NCBI GenBank assembly: GCA_933228675.1
Contig: OW121741.1
Coordinates: forward strand, 135,278,558-135,342,557
Direction of reading: 5' to 3'
Origin: Stomorhina lunata
Taxonomy: Eukaryota; Arthropoda; Insecta; Diptera; Rhiniidae
Length of the DNA stretch: 64,000 nucleotides
The number at the start of each line of letters is the position of its first letter. The first letter of the stretch is position 1. Position numbers and translations under genes: made by a program. Positions 59,724 through 64,000 of the stretch are shown piece by piece. The notes beneath the pieces are model-generated. The model did not search any database, was not told the DNA's origin, and saw only the letters and a list, made by a program, of their open reading frames with translations.

Positions 59724-62208
59724 ATTAGGGTGGGTCGCTTTTTCAATTTTCCTTTTAGCACCGCTTTGGAACACACATTCTCGGTTGCCAATTTATATAG
59801 TTGTTGTCAAAAAATTTTACTTTTTAAAGAAATGTAAATTTTTCTATAAAAAATTTCTATCTGTTGTCAACTTTTCTATAAAAATGTCCTCCTGGTGTCA
59901 ACTTTTCTATAGAAGTGTCTTCCTAGTGTTAACTTTTCTATAGAATTGTCTCCCTAGCGTCAACTTTTTTTATAGAAATGTCTTCTAGCGTCAACTTTTC
60001 TATAGAAATGTCTTCCTAGCGTCAACTTTTCTATAGAAATGTCTTCCTAGCGTAAACTTTTCTAAAGAAATGTCTTCTTAGCGTCAACGTTTCTATAGAA
60101 ATATCTTCCTAGCGTGAACTTTTCTATAGAAATGTCTTCCTATCGTCAACATTTCTATAGAAATGTCTTCCTATCGTCAACTTTTCTATAGTAATGTCTT
60201 CCTACGTCAACTTTTCTATAGAAATTTCTTCCTATCGTCAACTTTTCTATAGACATGTCTTCCTATCGTCAACTTTTCTATAGAAATGTCTTCCTATCGT
60301 CAACTTTTCTATAGAAATGTCTTCCTATCGTCAACTTTTCTATAGAAATGTCTTCCTATCGTCAACTTTCCTATAGAAGTGTCTTCCTATCGTCAACTTT
60401 TCTATAGAAGTATCTTCCTATTGTCAACTTTTCTATAGAAATGTCTTCCTATCGTCAACTTTTCTATAGAAATGTCTTCCTATCGTCAACTTTTCCATAG
60501 AAATGTCTTCCTATCGTCAACTTTTCTATAGAAATGTCTTCCTATCGTCAACTTTCCTATAGAAATGTCTTCCTATCGTCAACTTTTCTATAGAAATATC
60601 TTCCTATCGTCAACTTTTCTATAGAAATGTCTTCCTATCGTCAACTTTTCTATAGAAATGTCTTCCTATCGTCAACTTTTCTATAGAAATGTCTTCCTAG
60701 CGTTAACTTTTCTATAGAAATGTCTTCCTAGCGTAAACTTTTCTAAAGAAATGTCTTCTTAGCGTCAACTTTTCTATAGAAATATCTTCCTAGCGTGAAC
60801 TTTTCTATAGAAATGTCTTCCTATCGTCAACATTTCTATAGAAATGTCTTCCTATCGTCAACTTTTCTATAGTAATGTCTTCCTACGTCAACTTTTCTAT
60901 AGAAATTTCTTCCTATCGTCAACTTTTCTATAGACATGTCTTCCTATCGTCAACTTTTCTATAGAAATGTCTTCCTATCGTCAACTTTTCTATAGAAATG
61001 TCTTCCTATCGTCAACTTTTCTATAGAAATGTCTTCCTATCGTCAACTTTTCTATAGAAAAGTCTTCCTATCGTCAACTTTCCTATAGAAGTGTCTTCCT
61101 ATCGTCAACTTTTCTATAGAAGTATCTTCCTATTGTCAACTTTTCTATAGAAATGTCTTCCTATCGTCAACTTTTCTATAGAAATGTCTTCCTATCGTCA
61201 ACTTTTCCATAGAAATGTCTTCCTATCGTCAACTTTTCCATAGAAATGTCTTCCTATCGTCAACTTTTCTATAGAAATGTCTTCCTATCGTCAACTTTCC
61301 TATAGAAATGTCTTCCTATCGTCAACTTTTCTATAGAAATATCTTCCTATCGTCAACTTTTCTATAGAAATGTCTTCCTATCGTCAACTTTTCTATAGAA
61401 ATGTCTTCCTATCGTCAACTTTTCTATAGACATGTCTTCCTATCGTCAACTTTTCTATAGAAATGTCTTCCTATCGTCAACTTTTCTATAGAAATGTCTT
61501 CCTATCGTCAACTTTTCTATAGAAATGTCTTCCTATCGTCAACTTTTCTATAGAAATGTCTTCCTATCGTCAACTTTTCTATAGAAATGTCTTCCTATCG
61601 TCAACTTTTCTATAGAAATGTCTTCCTATCGTCAACTTTTTTATAGAAATGTCTTCCTATCGTCAACTTTTCTATAGAAATGTCTTCCTATCGTCAACTT
61701 TTCTATAGAAATGTCTTCCTATCGTCAACTTTTCTATAGAAGTGTCTTCTATCGTCAACTTGTCTATAGAAATGTCTTCTGATCTTCAACTTTTCCATAG
61801 AAATGTCTTCCTATCGTCAACTTTCCTATAGAAATGTCTTCCTATCGTCAACTTTTCTATAGAAATGAATTCCTATCGTCAACTTTTTTATAGAAATGTC
61901 TTCCTTTCGTCAACTTTTCTATAAAAATGTCTTCCTATCGTCAACTTTTCTATAGAAATGTCTTTCTATCGTTAACTTTTCTATAGAAATGTCTTTCTAT
62001 CGTCAACTTTTCTATAGAAATGTCTTGCTATCGTCAACTTTTCTATAGAAATGTCTTCCTATCGTCAACTTTTCTATAGAAATGTCTTCCTATCATCAAA
62101 TTTTCTTAAGAAATGTCTTCCTAACGTCAACTTTCCTATAGAAGTGTCATTCTGACATCAACTTTTCTATAGAAATTTATTCCTGAACCCAAAAAAACCA
62201 CACCCTAA
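59724..62208. mobile_element. Possible TIR element carrying a 2.3 kb array
   Basis: ATTAGGGTG (59724-59732) and CACCCTAAT (62200-62208) form short inverted ends with TA-rich borders. The left one continues GGTCG, as in the MITE end at 33.7 kb. The inverted match is only about 10 bp, so chance is not excluded. Confidence 0.4.
59850..62180 (-). repeat. 31 bp tandem array, TGTCTTCCTATCGTCAAC units
   Basis: About 75 units of TTTTCTATAGAAA + TGTCTTCCTATCGTCAAC. A block with distinctive variants (CGTAAAC + CTAAAGAAATG, then CATTTCTATAG, ATAGTAATG and CCTACGTC) occurs at 60051 and again at 60732, giving a higher-order period of 681 bp (22 units). Confidence 0.96.
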
Positions 62209-62214
62209 TAAGTT

Positions 62215-64000
62215 GTGTTTTTAAGTGATAAGTAAGTGATAAGTTTGTTTGCTCTTGGTCCACAGTGGTCAATTAGGCCTAGAAAAATATAACAACTAAA
62301 ATATGAATGAAAAAAGAAACTATTACAAATTAAATTAATCAACAAAGAAAAATGAAGAAGATGTTTAAATGAAATTATTTATTAGATAACATAAGGACAA
62401 AGGAGACAAACATGTTAGGTAAATTCTTAAGCTAACAAAGAAAAGCCAAAAGAAAAACATATTAGGATTATCATAGTAAAGATATTTACCCCCATCCCTA
62501 CAGCTCTTCATAAAAAAGAAACGTTTCTTTTATTCCTTTAATTTAAGATATTAAATGAAAAAAAATTACCTTTTTTAGAATTCTTTAAAATTTTTAGTTA
62601 CATATTTCGATGTTTAACAAAACAAGGATAAACATTTTTAATATTATATGACAGATATTTGACAGGTTAATGTCTTTTCGGCTCATAGTGAGGATAAGCT
62701 ATAAAAATCATGTTGAAAAAAAATATATTCTTTAAATTTATGTTAATTAATTTTTTTGTTAGGATAACTTAATAGAAAAAGAATAAAATAAATTTTTTTA
62801 GATTTTTACCCAAAGTGTGACTCCAAACTCTTTATCACTGTGTGGGTTTTTGCTACTCTTAGCCAAGACAAGACCCTAGTTATCCCATAATTTGTGTTAA
62901 TTTGAGAAACTTAGCAGTTTCTAAATTACAAACGAAATTTTGAACATCAGTAGAAGAGGAGCTGGTCTTTAAGTGAAATGTTATCGGTAGTATAGTGGGC
63001 TCCACAGTGGACCAAAGTTGCTCACTTCGAGTATATTAAACCATATTGGGTTCTTAAAATTTTCGCTAATTTAGTTCGATGTAAAAGATTTTTACAGTTT
63101 CGAAAACTTCTTAAAAAAACTAAGAAGAAACATTGTTACTGTACTACCTAATCTCTTACAGTTTAAGAGATATTTGACTTCAAATGTATTTTGTGCGTTT
63201 TTTGGCATGACTTCTTGCCTTGTTTGGCTTATAAATCTTTGTTGGTAAGACCGAATTTTTTTCAAAAAATAATGTAATGTTGCTGATTAATTTATAAATG
63301 AAGAAGGAGAAAAAAAAATGTAATCATGTTAACTTGAAAACAGAGAAAAATTTTTCAAATTTGTGTACCGAAAAAAAAAAACTGAAAAAATATTTTTTTT
63401 TTTTAAATTAATTTTATTATAAGTTTGTGCCGAGAGATATTGGTCTTAGGCACACCTTTCAGTATACCAATAGACTTATCACGTCTTACGTCCTAAGTCA
63501 GTCCGTCTGGATGCCTGGCTGGCTGGACAACCATGTAATCCTTGTAATCAAAGTACGGATCGCTATTCTAAAGATAATTTTATGAAATTTAGGATACCTC
63601 CCATAGGTCTCGATTCTCGGAATTTGAACTTTGGGCGCAAATATCAGTATATTTTCATAAAATTAAAATTAAATACTGATAATATACACAAAAATCTATA
63701 AATAAAATTTTGTTGAAATCGGTCCATATTTGACCCTAGCTCCCAAAACTCACAAAATGAGACGAAAATCTTATAAATGCTTGTAAATCTGAAGATAATT
63801 ACAATTTTATGTTTGTTTTTTGTATATATAATTTTTGTAAAAACTGTAAACAAATTTCTACATTTCTAGACAACCGGTCCATATTTGACCCCAGCTCCCA
63901 TATAGGTCAAAACGACGTAAATAGCTTAAATATATTTGTTTTAAGAAACTCTTTGTAAAAAAATAAAATTTAGAAAATATTTGTCATTATACACAAAAAA
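62215..64000. other. Intergenic, no gene seen
   Basis: A+T-rich, with some transposon-like motifs (GTCCATATTTGACC repeated near 63722 and 63881). Only short frames. Confidence 0.5.

Noticed and set aside
24528..62180. CRISPR-like regular repeats of about 30 bp
   Set aside because: There are no variable spacers: the whole unit is repeated. The context is a eukaryotic genome with introns.
62257..63015. TTGGTCCACAGTGG and CCACAGTGGACCAA as ends of an hAT element
   Set aside because: One mismatch, only a 6 of 8 match in flanking bases, and the sequence beyond 14 bp does not pair. Too weak to call.

Overview
The window looks like nuclear DNA of a higher fly, probably a calyptrate (blow-fly-like) species. 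The evidence is extreme A+T richness, short 61-72 nt introns, CAA/CAG-rich coding exons, Helitron- and MITE-type insertions, and an assembly gap of exactly 200 N (24328-24527). The species itself cannot be named from the sequence. || One protein-coding gene can be assembled with confidence: a plus-strand, nine-exon gene at 35865-44752 for a large SLC16/monocarboxylate-transporter-like membrane protein. It has a long Gln/His-rich N-terminal tail, about twelve membrane segments and a Cys/His-rich C-terminal tail. The nine exons join to 3855 nt, 1285 codons including the stop, with every splice phase consistent. The frame is broken by a single TGA (followed by C) at 36312-36314. Coding-type sequence continues in the same frame on both sides, so this is a stop-codon-readthrough candidate. 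|| About 40% of the window is short-period tandem repeat arrays with 29-31 bp units built from palindromic pieces: 0.98-3.5, 6.1-8.0, 12.6-17.0, 18.6-22.4, 24.5-27.9, 30.3-30.8, 38.0-40.9 (inside intron 2), 45.4-47.1, 54.3-55.9, 57.8-59.0 and 59.9-62.2 kb. Several arrays share a CTATAG-centred palindrome but differ in the second half of the unit. Three unit families occur in both orientations. At least two and possibly four arrays lie between inverted termini, which suggests that TIR or foldback elements carry and spread the arrays. || The rest holds interspersed elements. These include a Helitron with clear termini (33751-34498), a two-copy Helitron-like family (9375-10722 and 50837-52428), TA-flanked MITEs, a tRNA-derived SINE-like fragment and a foldback element inside intron 7. 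There is also an 884 bp hairpin element at 49558-50441 with an 8 bp target duplication, whose empty site can be read in a second copy of the host repeat at about 31.2 kb. The remaining stretches are A+T-rich with no gene I can support.
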